The notes beneath the pieces were generated by a model, which made no database searches, was not told where the DNA came from, and worked only from the letters and a program-made list of their open reading frames with translations. Below are positions 7,516 to 16,355 of a DNA stretch of 38,842 nucleotides, in pieces. The stretch spans positions 77,519 through 116,360 of the forward strand of contig CASFOP010000005.1 of NCBI GenBank assembly GCA_949296525.1, in the 5' to 3' direction. The position numbers and the translations under genes were made by a program. How positions within the stretch are numbered: the first letter of the stretch is position 1; each line of letters opens with the position of its first letter. Source of the stretch: an uncultured bacterium. GTDB taxonomy: Bacteria > Elusimicrobiota > Elusimicrobia > Elusimicrobiales > Elusimicrobiaceae.

Positions 7516-9234
7516 ATGAAACTTTCTAATTACTACATCCCCACTTTAAAAGAAGCCCCCAAAGACGCCGACAACCTGTCAGCCAAACTCATGATACGCG
7601 CCGGCCTCATACGCAAGCTGGGCAGCGGATTGTATGAATGGCTGCCGCTGGGGCTGAAAGTGCTTAAAAAGGTGGAAAACATCGTGCGCGAGGAAATGGA
7701 CCGCGCCGGCGCCTGTGAGGTCTGGCTGCCCGTCGTCCAGCCCCAAGAGCTGTGGCAGGAAACGGGCCGCTGGGAACACTTCGGCGACCAGCTGCTTAAA
7801 ATCAAAGACCGCAAAGGGGCCGAGTTCTGCGTGGCACCGACCGCCGAAGAAGTCATCACCGATTTGGCCCGCAAAGATATTTCTTCTTACAAGCAGCTGC
7901 CCGTGTGCCTGTATCAGTTCGGTACCAAATTCCGTGATGAAATCCGCCCCCGCTTCGGCGTGATGCGCGCACGTGAATTTTATATGAAAGACGCCTATTC
8001 CTTCTGCGCCACCGACGAACAAGCCTCCGACTGGTACCAGCGCATGTATGACGCGTACCAGCGCATTTTCACGCGCTGCGGCTTTAAATTCAAAGCCGTG
8101 GAGGCCGACACCGGCGCCATCGGCGGCAACTTCTCCCACGAATTTATGGTACTGGCCGACAATGGCGAAGACGCCATCGCCGACTGCCCCTCCTGCGGTT
8201 ACGCCGCCAATACGGAAAAAGCCGAAATCAAAGCGCCGGAATTTACCGTAAACGAAGCTGATTTCAAACCCATGGAAAAACGCCCCACGCCCAAAGCCTA
8301 TACGGTGGATGACGTGGCCAACATGCTGCACGTCGGCGCGGATAAGCTGATTAAGCTGCTGGTATTTACGGCTGACGGCGAGCCCGTGGTGGCCCTGGTA
8401 CGCGGCGACCACGAACTCAACGAACCCAAACTGCGCGCGCTCTTAAAATGCACCGAACTGGTCAAAGCCAGCGAAGAAGTATATACGCAGGTAACGGGCT
8501 CCCCCGTGGGATTTGCCGGGCCGCAGGGGCTGAAAGAACGCAATCCGAAAGTAAAAATTTTCGCCGACAATTACATCAAAGGCATAGTCAACGGCGTGGC
8601 CGGCGGCAATGAGGTGGACGTACACGTCATCAACGTCAATCCGTCGCGCGATATTGCCGTGGACGCCTACTGCGACTTAAAAATCGCTTCCGAAGGCGAC
8701 TGCTGTGCCCGCTGCGGAGCCAAATTCAATTTTACCCGCGGCATAGAAGTGGGCCATGTATTTAAACTGGGCACCAAATATTCCGCCGCCATGAAAGCCG
8801 AATTTTTGGATGAAAAACAAAAGGCCAACCCGTTTATCATGGGCTGTTACGGCATCGGCGTCAGCCGCGTGGTGGCTGCCGCCATTGAACAAAGCCATGA
8901 CGACAACGGCATTATCTGGCCCGCGCCCATCGCGCCGTTTGACGTGGCATTAATCGCCATTGACTACGACTCCAATCCGGACGTCAAAAAGGCCGCCGAT
9001 GACATGTGTGCCAAACTGGAAGCGGCCGGCCTTACCGTGCTGATGGACGAGCGTGACGAACGCCCGGGCGTAAAATTCAAAGACGCCGACCTTATCGGCC
9101 TGCCGCACCGCGTGGTCATCAGCAGCCGCACGGTCAAAGACGGTCAGTTTGAATACAAGCGCCGTTCCGACAAAGACGCCGTACGCAAGGACCTGGCGCA
9201 GACGGACGCCTTTGTGGAAGAGTTGAAGAAGTAA
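7516..9234 (+). CDS. proS: Prolyl-tRNA synthetase, bacterial type with editing domain
   Basis: The 572-aa class II synthetase charges tRNA-Pro. Motif 1 lies around SGLYEWLPLG near residue 37. Motif 2 is FRDEIRPRFGVMRAREFYMKDAYSF (in part) near 140, and motif 3 is near GCYGIGVSRVVAA at about 440. Between motifs 2 and 3, roughly residues 225-400, an inserted YbaK-like editing domain is present, as in bacterial-type ProS. Cysteine pairs in CPSCGYA and CCARCGAKF flank it. The anticodon-binding domain occupies the C-terminus. A ribosome-binding site AGAGGA precedes the ATG. ProS follows rseP in many Firmicutes, which fits the context. Confidence 0.96.
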   Translation: MKLSNYYIPTLKEAPKDADNLSAKLMIRAGLIRKLGSGLYEWLPLGLKVLKKVENIVREEMDRAGACEVWLPVVQPQELWQETGRWEHFGDQLLKIKDRKGAEFCVAPTAEEVITDLARKDISSYKQLPVCLYQFGTKFRDEIRPRFGVMRAREFYMKDAYSFCATDEQASDWYQRMYDAYQRIFTRCGFKFKAVEADTGAIGGNFSHEFMVLADNGEDAIADCPSCGYAANTEKAEIKAPEFTVNEADFKPMEKRPTPKAYTVDDVANMLHVGADKLIKLLVFTADGEPVVALVRGDHELNEPKLRALLKCTELVKASEEVYTQVTGSPVGFAGPQGLKERNPKVKIFADNYIKGIVNGVAGGNEVDVHVINVNPSRDIAVDAYCDLKIASEGDCCARCGAKFNFTRGIEVGHVFKLGTKYSAAMKAEFLDEKQKANPFIMGCYGIGVSRVVAAAIEQSHDDNGIIWPAPIAPFDVALIAIDYDSNPDVKKAADDMCAKLEAAGLTVLMDERDERPGVKFKDADLIGLPHRVVISSRTVKDGQFEYKRRSDKDAVRKDLAQTDAFVEELKK

Positions 9235-9247
9235 TTTTTTCCTCCGA

Positions 9248-9281
9248 CTAAAATCCCCGCTTATATAAGCGGGGATTTTAG
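9248..9281. terminator. Bidirectional terminator between proS and the pilin pseudogene
   Basis: A perfect 34-nt palindrome (arms begin CTAAAATCCCCGC and end GCGGGGATTTTAG) lies between convergent genes. The A/T outer ends allow termination in both directions. Confidence 0.85.
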
Positions 9282-9311
9282 CAACAGCAAAATATTTCCT
9301 TCCGTTTTAGT

Positions 9312-9917
9312 TCAACACCGAGACATGGTTTCTGTACAATCTTCATTGGGCATACGGAAATACATTTGTCCATGTCCGCTGCGCAAGGGGGTGGCGCCGA
9401 AAAGCTTTTTGCAAAAAGGCCCCTTTGCACTGCTGCCTATTTCACACAACCCCGTAGTACGGTTCAAGCGGCTGTATACAAAACCGCAGCCTTTGTACGG
9501 GCCGTCCCGGAAAACTGCCTTCACCAAATGAACGGAAAAATTATCATTGATAATGGATATAGAAAAGTCATCATTGCCGTATGTTCCATCGTCATTTTTG
9601 GCATAACCCAAATCCAGCTGGCTGAGCGAGCCCTAGGCATTATTAGCTAAGTGGTATTCTTCTTCCGCATCCATAGTCTTTTTAATAGCGACCTGCAACT
9701 GAACAGCCCGGCTGCGCCAAACGGCTCTCTGATATTGCGGCACGGCTATAGCCGCCAATATACCGATAATCAACACCACTACCAAAAGCTCAATGAGTGT
9801 AAAACCGGATCGATTGAAAGAAAGTGGATGAGATTCGAAGTAAAAACTTCTCAGCATGACATTATCTATAAAGCCGCCTAAAACGCCTTTAGAGCGGTTT
9901 TTATGTCGCAGATACAT
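9312..9917 (-). pseudogene. Type IV pilin-like gene interrupted by an in-frame TAG
   Basis: The reading frame encodes a class III signal and pilin helix: a leader ending SFNRSG, then [18 protein letters not shown] with Phe+1 and Glu+5, then VPQYQRAVWRSRA. After the residues EEYHLANNA a TAG codon (9633-9635) interrupts the frame. The same frame then continues uninterrupted with GSLSQLDLGYAKNDDG to a cysteine-containing C-terminus (ETMSRC, stop at 9312). The other pilins here have a tyrosine at about this place, so a Tyr-to-TAG substitution is likely. It is a nonsense pseudogene unless the TAG is read through. Two starts are possible: the ATG at 9917, conserved in the sister genes, or an internal ATG at 9857. 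It carries the dispersed repeat at its 5' end. Confidence 0.8.
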
Positions 9918-9990
9918 TTTTTGATAAATTTTGCCTATGAGCAAAATTTATCAAAAAAAAAAAAAACAATGCAAGGCCTTTTAAAATCTC
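9861..9990 (-). repeat. Dispersed pilin-leader element, copy 1
   Basis: In minus orientation the element consists of AAAGGCCTTGCATTG, a run of 14 T (9953-9966 as A on plus), a palindrome with 18-bp arms (9917-9934 and 9941-9958, centre CTATGA on plus), the pilin ATG and a second hairpin region (CCGCTCTAAAGGCGTTTTAGGCGG, in part). Copies 2 to 4 lie at 22800, 27253 and 34927. On the far side rpsU's promoter begins within 50 nt. Confidence 0.85.
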
Positions 9991-10034
9991 CTGCGCAAAA
10001 ACGACAAAAACAACACAAAAACCATATTTTTTTA

Positions 10035-10040
10035 TATAAT
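10035..10040 (+). promoter_or_regulatory. -10 box of the rpsU-dnaG-rpoD operon
   Basis: A consensus TATAAT lies 46 nt before the rpsU ATG, immediately beyond dispersed element copy 1. No convincing -35 is visible at 17 nt. Confidence 0.6.
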
Positions 10041-10086
10041 ATGTATACAGATTTTTTGCTGGCAACAGAAGGTGGTGAAAAAGTTA

Positions 10087-10281
10087 ATGGTTTTTGTCAA
10101 AGTCAGAGACGCCGAACACCTGGAAGAAGCGCTCAAACGCTTTAAACGCGAGTGCGAGAAAAACGGCATTCTCAAGGAAATCAAACGCCGCGAGACCTAC
10201 ATGCCGCCCAGCGTGAAACGCAAAATCAAATCTCAGGAAGCGCAAAGACGCGCCCGCCGCACCAAACGCCGGCGCTATTAA
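10087..10281 (+). CDS. rpsU: 30S ribosomal protein S21
   Basis: The 64-aa basic protein matches S21 throughout: MVFVKVRDAEHLEEALKRF, then KRECEKNGILKEIKRRE, then a lysine/arginine-rich tail. The ATG at 10087 is preferred over GTG codons at 10072 and 10075 because AAGGTGGTGA, close to the anti-Shine-Dalgarno consensus, lies about 10 nt before it. S21 helps 30S subunits engage mRNA. It is the first gene of the classical macromolecular-synthesis operon with dnaG and rpoD. Confidence 0.95.
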   Translation: MVFVKVRDAEHLEEALKRFKRECEKNGILKEIKRRETYMPPSVKRKIKSQEAQRRARRTKRRRY

Positions 10282-10295
10282 TATCAGCAGTTTTC

Positions 10296-10333
10296 AAGGC
10301 AATAGTCCACGGACACCCGGGGGCTATTGCCTT
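10296..10333 (+). terminator. Hairpin between rpsU and dnaG (partial terminator or processing site)
   Basis: AAGGCAATAG pairs perfectly with CTATTGCCTT around an inner GC-rich loop, followed by the weak U-rich CTTCTTTGG. A second GC hairpin (GCGCGC at 10345-10350 and 10359-10364) follows before dnaG. In E. coli a terminator between rpsU and dnaG lowers dnaG expression; the same logic is inferred here. Confidence 0.6.
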
Positions 10334-10396
10334 CTTTGGCCTATGCGCGCGGGCGTGTGCGCGCGTACGGGGATACGACGGTAAAACAGGAACATC

Positions 10397-12151
10397 ATGC
10401 AGGAAAATCTGGCTGAAAAAATCAAACAGCGTATAGACCTGGTGGAATTTGTGCGCCAGTATGTGCCGCATTTGAAAAAGGCCGGCAAAACCTGGAAAGC
10501 CTGCTGTCCGTTTCATAAAGAAAAAACCCCCTCTTTTACCGTCAGCAGCGAAAAAGGCCTGTATTACTGCTTCGGCTGTCAGGAAGGCGGCGATATTTTT
10601 GACTTCCTGATGAAAATGGAAAATTTGTCCTTTAACGAAGCCGTGCGCAAACTGGCCGACATTGCCGGTGTGGAATACCGCCCCCAGGGCGGCTTTTCGG
10701 CAGCGGAGCAACAGCGCATCAACGCGCGCAAAACGCTGGACTGGGCCAAAGGCTTTTATCATAAAAACCTGATGAGCGCGGGCGGGGAGTTTGCCCGCAA
10801 TTACGTCAAAAGCCGCGGCCTGACCAAAGAAACCGTACAAAAATTTGAGCTGGGCTTTGCCAAAAACGACGCCGTCGGTTTATGTAAAGCCGCGCAAGCC
10901 AACGGCTATACCGCCCAGCAGCTTAAAGACGTGGGCCTGTGCGTACAAACCGCTTACGGCACGCGGGACTATTTCCGCGGACGGCTGATATTTCCCATCA
11001 TCAACCAGCGCGGAGAAACGGTGGGCTTCGGCGGACGCATTTTAGCCGACGGAGAGCCTAAATATTTAAACTCTCCCGAAACCCTGCTCTTCAGCAAAAG
11101 CCATGTTCTTTTCGGCTTAAATTTTGCGGGGCCCGCCATACGCAAAGCGGGCCGCGCGGTACTGCTGGAAGGGTATATGGACGTAATCGCCTGCCACCAG
11201 GCGGGCTTTGAAAACACGGTGGCCCCGCTGGGCACCAGTCTGACGGCCGAACACGCCAAACTGCTCAAACGCTATACGGACAACGCCGTCGTGCTCTTTG
11301 ATCCGGACGCCGCCGGCATTAAAGCCGCCCTGCGCGGCGCGCTGGTGCTGATTGAGCAGGGCCTGTTTGTCAAAGTGGCGTCTTTGTCCGACGGGCTGGA
11401 TCCGGACGAATATATTGCCAAATACGGCAAAGAAAAATTTGAAGAAGTGCTGGACAGGGCGCAGGATTTAATCGCTTTTCATACGCGCCTGCAGCTGGAT
11501 TTATATCCGCGCCCGCTGAACCCGCAGGCCAAAACGGCCGTAGTCAGTGAATTGACGGAAACCTTGCTCAAACAGCCGGACCCGATTGTACGGCGCGAAT
11601 GGGCCAAATATGTGGCCGAACAAACGGGCGTGGACGAAGAACTGGTACTGGAGCGCCTGCGCGGCAGGGAACAGGCCGCGGCGCGCTTTCAGCAGCGTTT
11701 TAACGCCTCCCGGGCGCCGTCCGCCGCGCCGCAGGCGGAACATTTCAATGCGGCAGAAGAAAATCTGGTAGGCTGGCTGCTGCGCTTCCCGCAGTATGCC
11801 GGGGGATGTGAAGGATTGGCCCCCCAGTTTGACAGCCGCGCGCTGGGAGAGCTGTTGCAGGCTTTGTGCCGCGCGGCGGAGGAAAACCCCGCGCCGGAAG
11901 GATTTGCGGACCGCGTCAGCGCTCTGGCGCCGGCGCAGCATAAACTGGCCGTACGCCTGTGCATGCAGGAACTACCGCGAGACTTCCAGCCGCAGCGGGA
12001 TATTGCCTCCTGCAAAAAAGCCGTGGAAAGGGAGGCTTTGCAGCGGCAGCTGGCCGCCGTACGCCAGCAAATTAAAACGGCCGGAGCCGGACAGGTGCCG
12101 GCGCAGCTTTTACAGCAGATGACGCAGTTACAGAACAAATTAAAAAATTAG
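10397..12151 (+). CDS. dnaG: DNA primase
   Basis: The 584-aa replicative primase synthesises RNA primers at the fork. The N-terminal zinc-binding domain has CPFHKEKTPSF near residue 37 and YYCFGCQEGGD near 57 (CHC2 type). The catalytic core follows with FGGRILADGEPKYLNSPET near residue 215. The TOPRIM motifs are VLLEGYMDVIACHQAG near 255 and LFDPDAAGIKAA near 300. The C-terminal region (from about 435), which in other bacteria binds the DnaB helicase, is glutamine/alanine-rich and poorly conserved. AGGAAC precedes the ATG. It sits between rpsU and rpoD. Confidence 0.96.
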   Translation: MQENLAEKIKQRIDLVEFVRQYVPHLKKAGKTWKACCPFHKEKTPSFTVSSEKGLYYCFGCQEGGDIFDFLMKMENLSFNEAVRKLADIAGVEYRPQGGFSAAEQQRINARKTLDWAKGFYHKNLMSAGGEFARNYVKSRGLTKETVQKFELGFAKNDAVGLCKAAQANGYTAQQLKDVGLCVQTAYGTRDYFRGRLIFPIINQRGETVGFGGRILADGEPKYLNSPETLLFSKSHVLFGLNFAGPAIRKAGRAVLLEGYMDVIACHQAGFENTVAPLGTSLTAEHAKLLKRYTDNAVVLFDPDAAGIKAALRGALVLIEQGLFVKVASLSDGLDPDEYIAKYGKEKFEEVLDRAQDLIAFHTRLQLDLYPRPLNPQAKTAVVSELTETLLKQPDPIVRREWAKYVAEQTGVDEELVLERLRGREQAAARFQQRFNASRAPSAAPQAEHFNAAEENLVGWLLRFPQYAGGCEGLAPQFDSRALGELLQALCRAAEENPAPEGFADRVSALAPAQHKLAVRLCMQELPRDFQPQRDIASCKKAVEREALQRQLAAVRQQIKTAGAGQVPAQLLQQMTQLQNKLKN

Positions 12152-12172
12152 CGGAAAAGAGGTACATCACAC

Positions 12173-13888
12173 ATGGCAAATTCGGGAAACAAAGTTTTGA
12201 AAGAACTGGTGGACGCGGGCAAAGAAAGCGGCATGCTGTCGCTGGACGAGATCAACCGCTCACTGACCGCCAATTCCATGAGCGCCGAAGACATTGACGG
12301 CCTGATGGGCACATTGGAAGACATGGGCATACAGGTGGTGGACGACAAAAAAATCAAATCCGCCTCCCTGGCCGACAAAGAGGTGTACACCGACGAGTGG
12401 GCCTCCTCCAACCCCGACATTTCCAACTCTATCCGCATGTACCTGTCCGAAATGGGCAAGGTGCCCCTGCTCACGCGCGACGAAGAAATCACCCTGGCGC
12501 GCAATATCCGCGAGCGGGAAAAAGAACTGCGCAAACTGGTGCTGGAATCCCCCATCACCATGCGCGAAATCTGCAACTGGGAAGAACTGGTGGACCAGGA
12601 AGAAATGACCACCAAAGAGCTCATGCCGCGCGGCAAACGCACCACGCGCGAGCTAAACAACATGCGTAAAAAACTTAAAGAAGCGGCGCAGTTTATCGGC
12701 AAGCGCGAGCAGGAAATCACCAAGCTCATGAAAGAGCTGCGCGACGGTAACCTGACCGACAAAAAACGCAACCACTACACCGAACTGTTGGAAGCCAAAC
12801 AAAAAGAAGTGGTGGCGCGCATTATCAAGCTGAATTTAAACCAGAACAAAATTAAACGTCTGACCAATAAAATCAAAAACCTGGCCGACCGCTTAAACGA
12901 AACCCGCGGCGACATGGCCCGTTTTGACGAATATTTCGGTCCTTACAATGAAGTGAAAAAACTGGTCAATGCGTTCAAAAACAAAAAAATCAGCGAGAAA
13001 GACTTTAAGAAGAAAACCAAATTTTCGCTGGAAGAACTGGAACGGGCCCTGGCCAATATTGAATCCGTCCGCGCCCGCCACGACCGCATGGTGGAAGCCC
13101 TGCCCATGACGGAAAAGGAATTTTTGGCCTTTAACGACCGCATCGTATTTTTTGAAGACATGATTTTGCAGGATAAATTGAAACTCATCAAAGCCAACCT
13201 GCGCCTGGTGGTGTCCATTGCCAAAAAACACGTCAATTCCAATTTGGAGTTGTCTGACCTCATACAGGAAGGCGGCCTGGGGCTGATGAAGGCCGTGGAA
13301 AAATTTGAATATAAACGCGGATTTAAATTTTCCACTTACGCCACCTGGTGGATACGCCAGAGCATCAACCGCGCCATTGCCGACCAGGCAAACACCATAC
13401 GTATTCCGGTGCACATGAAAGAGCTGGTGTCCAAACTGACCAAAGTAACCAACAAATTCCGCCAGGAACACGGGCGCGAGCCGACGCTGGAAGATTATTC
13501 CAAAACGTTGCGCCTGTCGGTGGAAAAGGTCAAAAGCGTACTGAAAATCATGCAGGATCCCATTTCCCTGTCCACGCCTATCGGCGAGGACGAGGATTCC
13601 AACCTGGAAGACTTTATTGAAGATAAAAGCGGGCCGAACCCGACCACATCGGCTGTGGATTTCCTGCGCAAACAGGAAGTGGCCGATGTATTGGCCACGC
13701 TGTCGGAGCGCGAGGCCAAAATTATCAGCCTTCGCTTTGGTATAGATTCGGGTTATCCGCGCACGTTGGAAGAAGTGGGCAAAATGTTCAACGTCACACG
13801 CGAGCGTGTGCGCCAGATTGAGGCTAAAGCCATACGCAAGCTGCGCCACCCCAGCCGCACCAAAATGCTCAAAGACTATCAGGAATAG
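12173..13888 (+). CDS. rpoD: Primary RNA polymerase sigma factor (sigma-70)
   Basis: The 571-aa housekeeping sigma factor has region 1.1 at the N-terminus and region 1.2 around [22 protein letters not shown] (in part) near residue 82. A lysine-rich non-conserved insert spans roughly residues 130-320. Region 2 contains [28 protein letters not shown] and the -10-reading [17 protein letters not shown] near residue 387. Region 3 follows, then region 4.2 with the helix-turn-helix [20 protein letters not shown] near 535. A normal region 2.4 fits the TATAAT and TGn-TAtAAT boxes seen upstream of genes in this window. AGAGG precedes the ATG. It is the last gene of the operon and is followed by a strong terminator. 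Confidence 0.96.
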   Translation: MANSGNKVLKELVDAGKESGMLSLDEINRSLTANSMSAEDIDGLMGTLEDMGIQVVDDKKIKSASLADKEVYTDEWASSNPDISNSIRMYLSEMGKVPLLTRDEEITLARNIREREKELRKLVLESPITMREICNWEELVDQEEMTTKELMPRGKRTTRELNNMRKKLKEAAQFIGKREQEITKLMKELRDGNLTDKKRNHYTELLEAKQKEVVARIIKLNLNQNKIKRLTNKIKNLADRLNETRGDMARFDEYFGPYNEVKKLVNAFKNKKISEKDFKKKTKFSLEELERALANIESVRARHDRMVEALPMTEKEFLAFNDRIVFFEDMILQDKLKLIKANLRLVVSIAKKHVNSNLELSDLIQEGGLGLMKAVEKFEYKRGFKFSTYATWWIRQSINRAIADQANTIRIPVHMKELVSKLTKVTNKFRQEHGREPTLEDYSKTLRLSVEKVKSVLKIMQDPISLSTPIGEDEDSNLEDFIEDKSGPNPTTSAVDFLRKQEVADVLATLSEREAKIISLRFGIDSGYPRTLEEVGKMFNVTRERVRQIEAKAIRKLRHPSRTKMLKDYQE

Positions 13889-13898
13889 TAACACACAA

Positions 13899-13924
13899 AC
13901 AGCCCCGGGAGTATCCGGGGCTGT
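13899..13924 (+). terminator. Terminator after rpoD
   Basis: ACAGCCCCGG and CCGGGGCTGT form a perfect 10-bp stem with loop GAGTAT, lying between the convergent rpoD and protease genes. Confidence 0.85.
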
Positions 13925-13930
13925 TCTCTG

Positions 13931-15448
13931 TCAAGGTTGTTTTAAATACCATTCTTTCAGCAATTTTGCTTTTTGCTCAGCGGCAGCTTTCTCTGCGGCT
14001 TTTTTCGTTCGTTTGGAAACCTCCTGCACCAGGGCAGCTATACGGCCGTCGTTCCCCAATGCCTTGCCTGCCCTGGTCGGGCGGGAAGACGCCGGGATCT
14101 GCCCGATATTCATATTATTTCTACTGCTCCCGTCAGGAAAAGTAATTTGTTTGCCAAACATATATCCAGCGCGGGTAAAGGTCAGCTCTATGTTGAGGCC
14201 ACTTTTATCGGTTTCAAATAAATCGCTTTCATACCAGGCCCTGTCGTAGTCCGACGCTTTTATCCCTTCAGAGCGGAGATAGCCTATCCCGGAAACGCTT
14301 CCGTTCTCAGCAAAATATTTAATGCAGCCGTTATAAATATCTTCTCGGGCTCGGTCGTCATACACATACATCGGGAGATAGATTTCGGCCCAGGCAATTT
14401 TGTGGTCTTTCAAGGCCAATTTGTGCTTACGGTTATAGGCATAGGAGTAATAAATATCTTCCCCCCAGCTGCCACGGGCGCGGACCACGCGGCCGGCCCC
14501 GTCCAGCTCCAGCACGGTTTCGTATTCCTCTTCTTCAAAAGGGGATCTATTATATTCTGTATCAAAAGAATACAGGACCTCCGATATTTTTTGCCCATTT
14601 TGAAACTTATCCAGCCGCCACTGTTTCCCGGAAGGGATGATTACATAAGGCCCCTTGGTGCTGGGCTGGTTGTGTACATAGGTTACATCCCATGATTTGC
14701 AAAGGCTGCGCCAGCCCAGCTCTCCGCCGCGGGAAAAAAAATACACGGAATCTATCAGCCTGATCACACCGTCCGCATCATCACAGGTCAACCTGGGGGT
14801 TTGGTTCATGATGCTTTCGGTGCTTTCTTCCGTGCTGGAAAGAGCGTGGGAATTACGGCTGCGCGACTGTTTATACTGGTCACTGAGCCCCAGGGAGTGC
14901 CCAATTTCGTGGCGGGTTATCCATGCCAGCTTTCGCCTATTGATATGCGCAGGTAAATAAATACGGGGTTTTATTCCGTCCATATTCGCATAACAGCCGC
15001 CAGCTGCGTTTTGTTGGCATACCATTGATATTGTATCTTTCGGAACAATGTGAAATGTTATATCCACATTCTCTCTCCCGGCAACGGAAGTCTGGGCAGG
15101 AAACTGGATTTGGACACCCCGGTCCAGGAGCTCCAATATATCGCCAAATTCTTTCTCCCGGCCCGACCGGCGAATGATTTTGGCCGTTGAGGCAAACCAC
15201 TGTGCATAACTGTCCGCAATCAGCTGTTTATAAAAATGAATATCCTGCCCTATCTCTTTAGAATGAAAAAACAGCCCGACACGAACCGGTTTCCCGTCCA
15301 CAATATGCCCCATTAAATACCGCTCGCCCGGCCGTTCGGCCTTCGTTTGCCCATCCCGGGGCTCATAATAGTTCTCAAGAAATCCGTTTGGCGCGGCCGC
15401 CGCAGACAGAGGAAAAAGAATAAACAAAAGGAAAAAGAGCTTTTTCAT
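13931..15448 (-). CDS. Secreted zinc metalloprotease, metzincin-like (HExxHxxGxxD)
   Basis: The 505-aa protein begins with a Sec signal peptide (MKKLFFLLFILFPLSAAAA). The zinc motif HEIGHSLGLSDQY near residue 178 fits HExxHxxGxxD, where the third zinc ligand is Asp rather than His, as in snapalysin-type metzincins. About 30 residues later ESIMNQ supplies a Met-turn, followed by TCDDADGVIRLID. The roughly 270-residue C-terminal part is rich in Tyr, Asp and Glu and matches no domain I recognise. It ends in a Lys/Ala-rich helix. ATG at 15448 is chosen because GGAGGAGG lies 5 nt before it; a GTG two codons upstream overlaps that site. Codon use is more AT-rich than in neighbouring housekeeping genes, which may reflect acquisition. 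It is probably secreted to the periplasm or outside, as a nutritional or host-directed protease. Confidence 0.8.
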   Translation of the reverse strand: MKKLFFLLFILFPLSAAAAPNGFLENYYEPRDGQTKAERPGERYLMGHIVDGKPVRVGLFFHSKEIGQDIHFYKQLIADSYAQWFASTAKIIRRSGREKEFGDILELLDRGVQIQFPAQTSVAGRENVDITFHIVPKDTISMVCQQNAAGGCYANMDGIKPRIYLPAHINRRKLAWITRHEIGHSLGLSDQYKQSRSRNSHALSSTEESTESIMNQTPRLTCDDADGVIRLIDSVYFFSRGGELGWRSLCKSWDVTYVHNQPSTKGPYVIIPSGKQWRLDKFQNGQKISEVLYSFDTEYNRSPFEEEEYETVLELDGAGRVVRARGSWGEDIYYSYAYNRKHKLALKDHKIAWAEIYLPMYVYDDRAREDIYNGCIKYFAENGSVSGIGYLRSEGIKASDYDRAWYESDLFETDKSGLNIELTFTRAGYMFGKQITFPDGSSRNNMNIGQIPASSRPTRAGKALGNDGRIAALVQEVSKRTKKAAEKAAAEQKAKLLKEWYLKQP

Positions 15449-15563
15449 AGACACCTCCTCCGCTTACCGGGGCCAGCCGACGCTGCCCTGATATAAGCCG
15501 TTATATATAATAAAAACACTTTATATTACAAAGTATAATGAAAAACAGAAAAAAGATAAGGGA

Positions 15564-15589
15564 AAATCCCGCCCTTTCGGGCGGGATTT
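15564..15589 (-). terminator. Terminator of the channel-like gene
   Basis: AAATCCCGCCC and GGGCGGGATTT pair around a 4-nt loop. Read on the minus strand the stem is followed by TTCCCTTATCTTTTTT, so it ends transcription of the gene at 15611-16303. Confidence 0.8.
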
Positions 15590-15610
15590 CAAAATACTTC
15601 GGAACAAGGG

Positions 15611-16303
15611 TTATTTATCTTTTTTACTTAATTCCTGCTCAAACACGCCGCGCAGGAATTCTTCCACCAAAGGTTTGGCCCCCAAACCAACCGCTATGGC
15701 AAATGCCAAACCCAGAGAGGCCAAAATTACCACCGCCACATTGCCCACCAGCTGGCTGGCAAAACCCAGGTTTTCCACGGCGATCAGCGCACAGAAAAAC
15801 ACCACAAACACATATACCGCGCGGGAAATGAGCAGACCGCCTTTTAAATTATTAGCCTTGGCGGAATTTTCAATAATGTTGCCCAACAGCTTGCCCAAAA
15901 GCAGACCGGCAAACAAAATAAGCACAGACACAAACAGCGTGGGGATAAACTCCAAAAAGCGCGTAAACAAATCGCGGATAATGGCCAAATGCAATACATC
16001 TGCCGCCAGCACGACGGCGTAGAAAATCACGGCCCAGGCCAGCACAAAAGAAATAATGTAAGTGGGGGACTTGCCCAACCCAAAGCGTACACACAGCTCA
16101 TTAATGCCCAGTTTGGAGGTTTTGTCATCAAAAGAAATTTTGTTCAGCAGCTTCTTGGCATAAGACCCCACAAAGCGGGACAAATACAGTCCGATAACCA
16201 AAATTAAAACCGCAATCAGCAAAGCTCCCAAGACGCGGGCCGAATGTTCGGCCAGCGTTAAAAAATGTTCGCTCACGCGCGATGACAAAAGTTCTATGTT
16301 CAT
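15611..16303 (-). CDS. Small mechanosensitive-channel-like membrane protein
   Basis: The 230-aa protein has about five hydrophobic helices: one near residues 25-48, a pair around 80-105 and 118-140, and two near 158-175 and 185-205. The glycine/alanine-rich segment ILASLGLAFAIAVGLGAKPLVEEFLRG near the end (quoted in part: LGLAFAIAVGLGAKP) resembles the pore helix of MscS-type channels and the conserved TM-helix repeat proteins. The C-terminal cytoplasmic beta domain of MscS is missing. It may act in osmotic response, but function is inferred only from this resemblance. The start has GGAGG at proper spacing, and an extended -10 (TGCTACAAT at 16330-16322) drives it divergently from recG. Confidence 0.65.
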   Translation of the reverse strand: MNIELLSSRVSEHFLTLAEHSARVLGALLIAVLILVIGLYLSRFVGSYAKKLLNKISFDDKTSKLGINELCVRFGLGKSPTYIISFVLAWAVIFYAVVLAADVLHLAIIRDLFTRFLEFIPTLFVSVLILFAGLLLGKLLGNIIENSAKANNLKGGLLISRAVYVFVVFFCALIAVENLGFASQLVGNVAVVILASLGLAFAIAVGLGAKPLVEEFLRGVFEQELSKKDK

Positions 16304-16340
16304 AGCGCCTCCTTTTTTTTCATTGTAGCAAAATTTAAAT

Positions 16341-16349
16341 TGCTAAAAT
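16341..16349 (+). promoter_or_regulatory. Extended -10 promoter of recG, predicting a leaderless transcript
   Basis: TGCTAAAAT ends exactly 6 nt before the recG ATG, the same geometry and the same nine bases as at cdsA. No ribosome-binding site is present. Confidence 0.6.
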
Positions 16350-16355
16350 AGACGT

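Noticed and set aside
9969..10000. Conserved plus-strand peptide MQGLLK(I/S)PAQ at several dispersed elements
   Set aside because: It begins inside the repeat, has no ribosome-binding site and ends in unrelated frames; repetition is explained by the DNA element.
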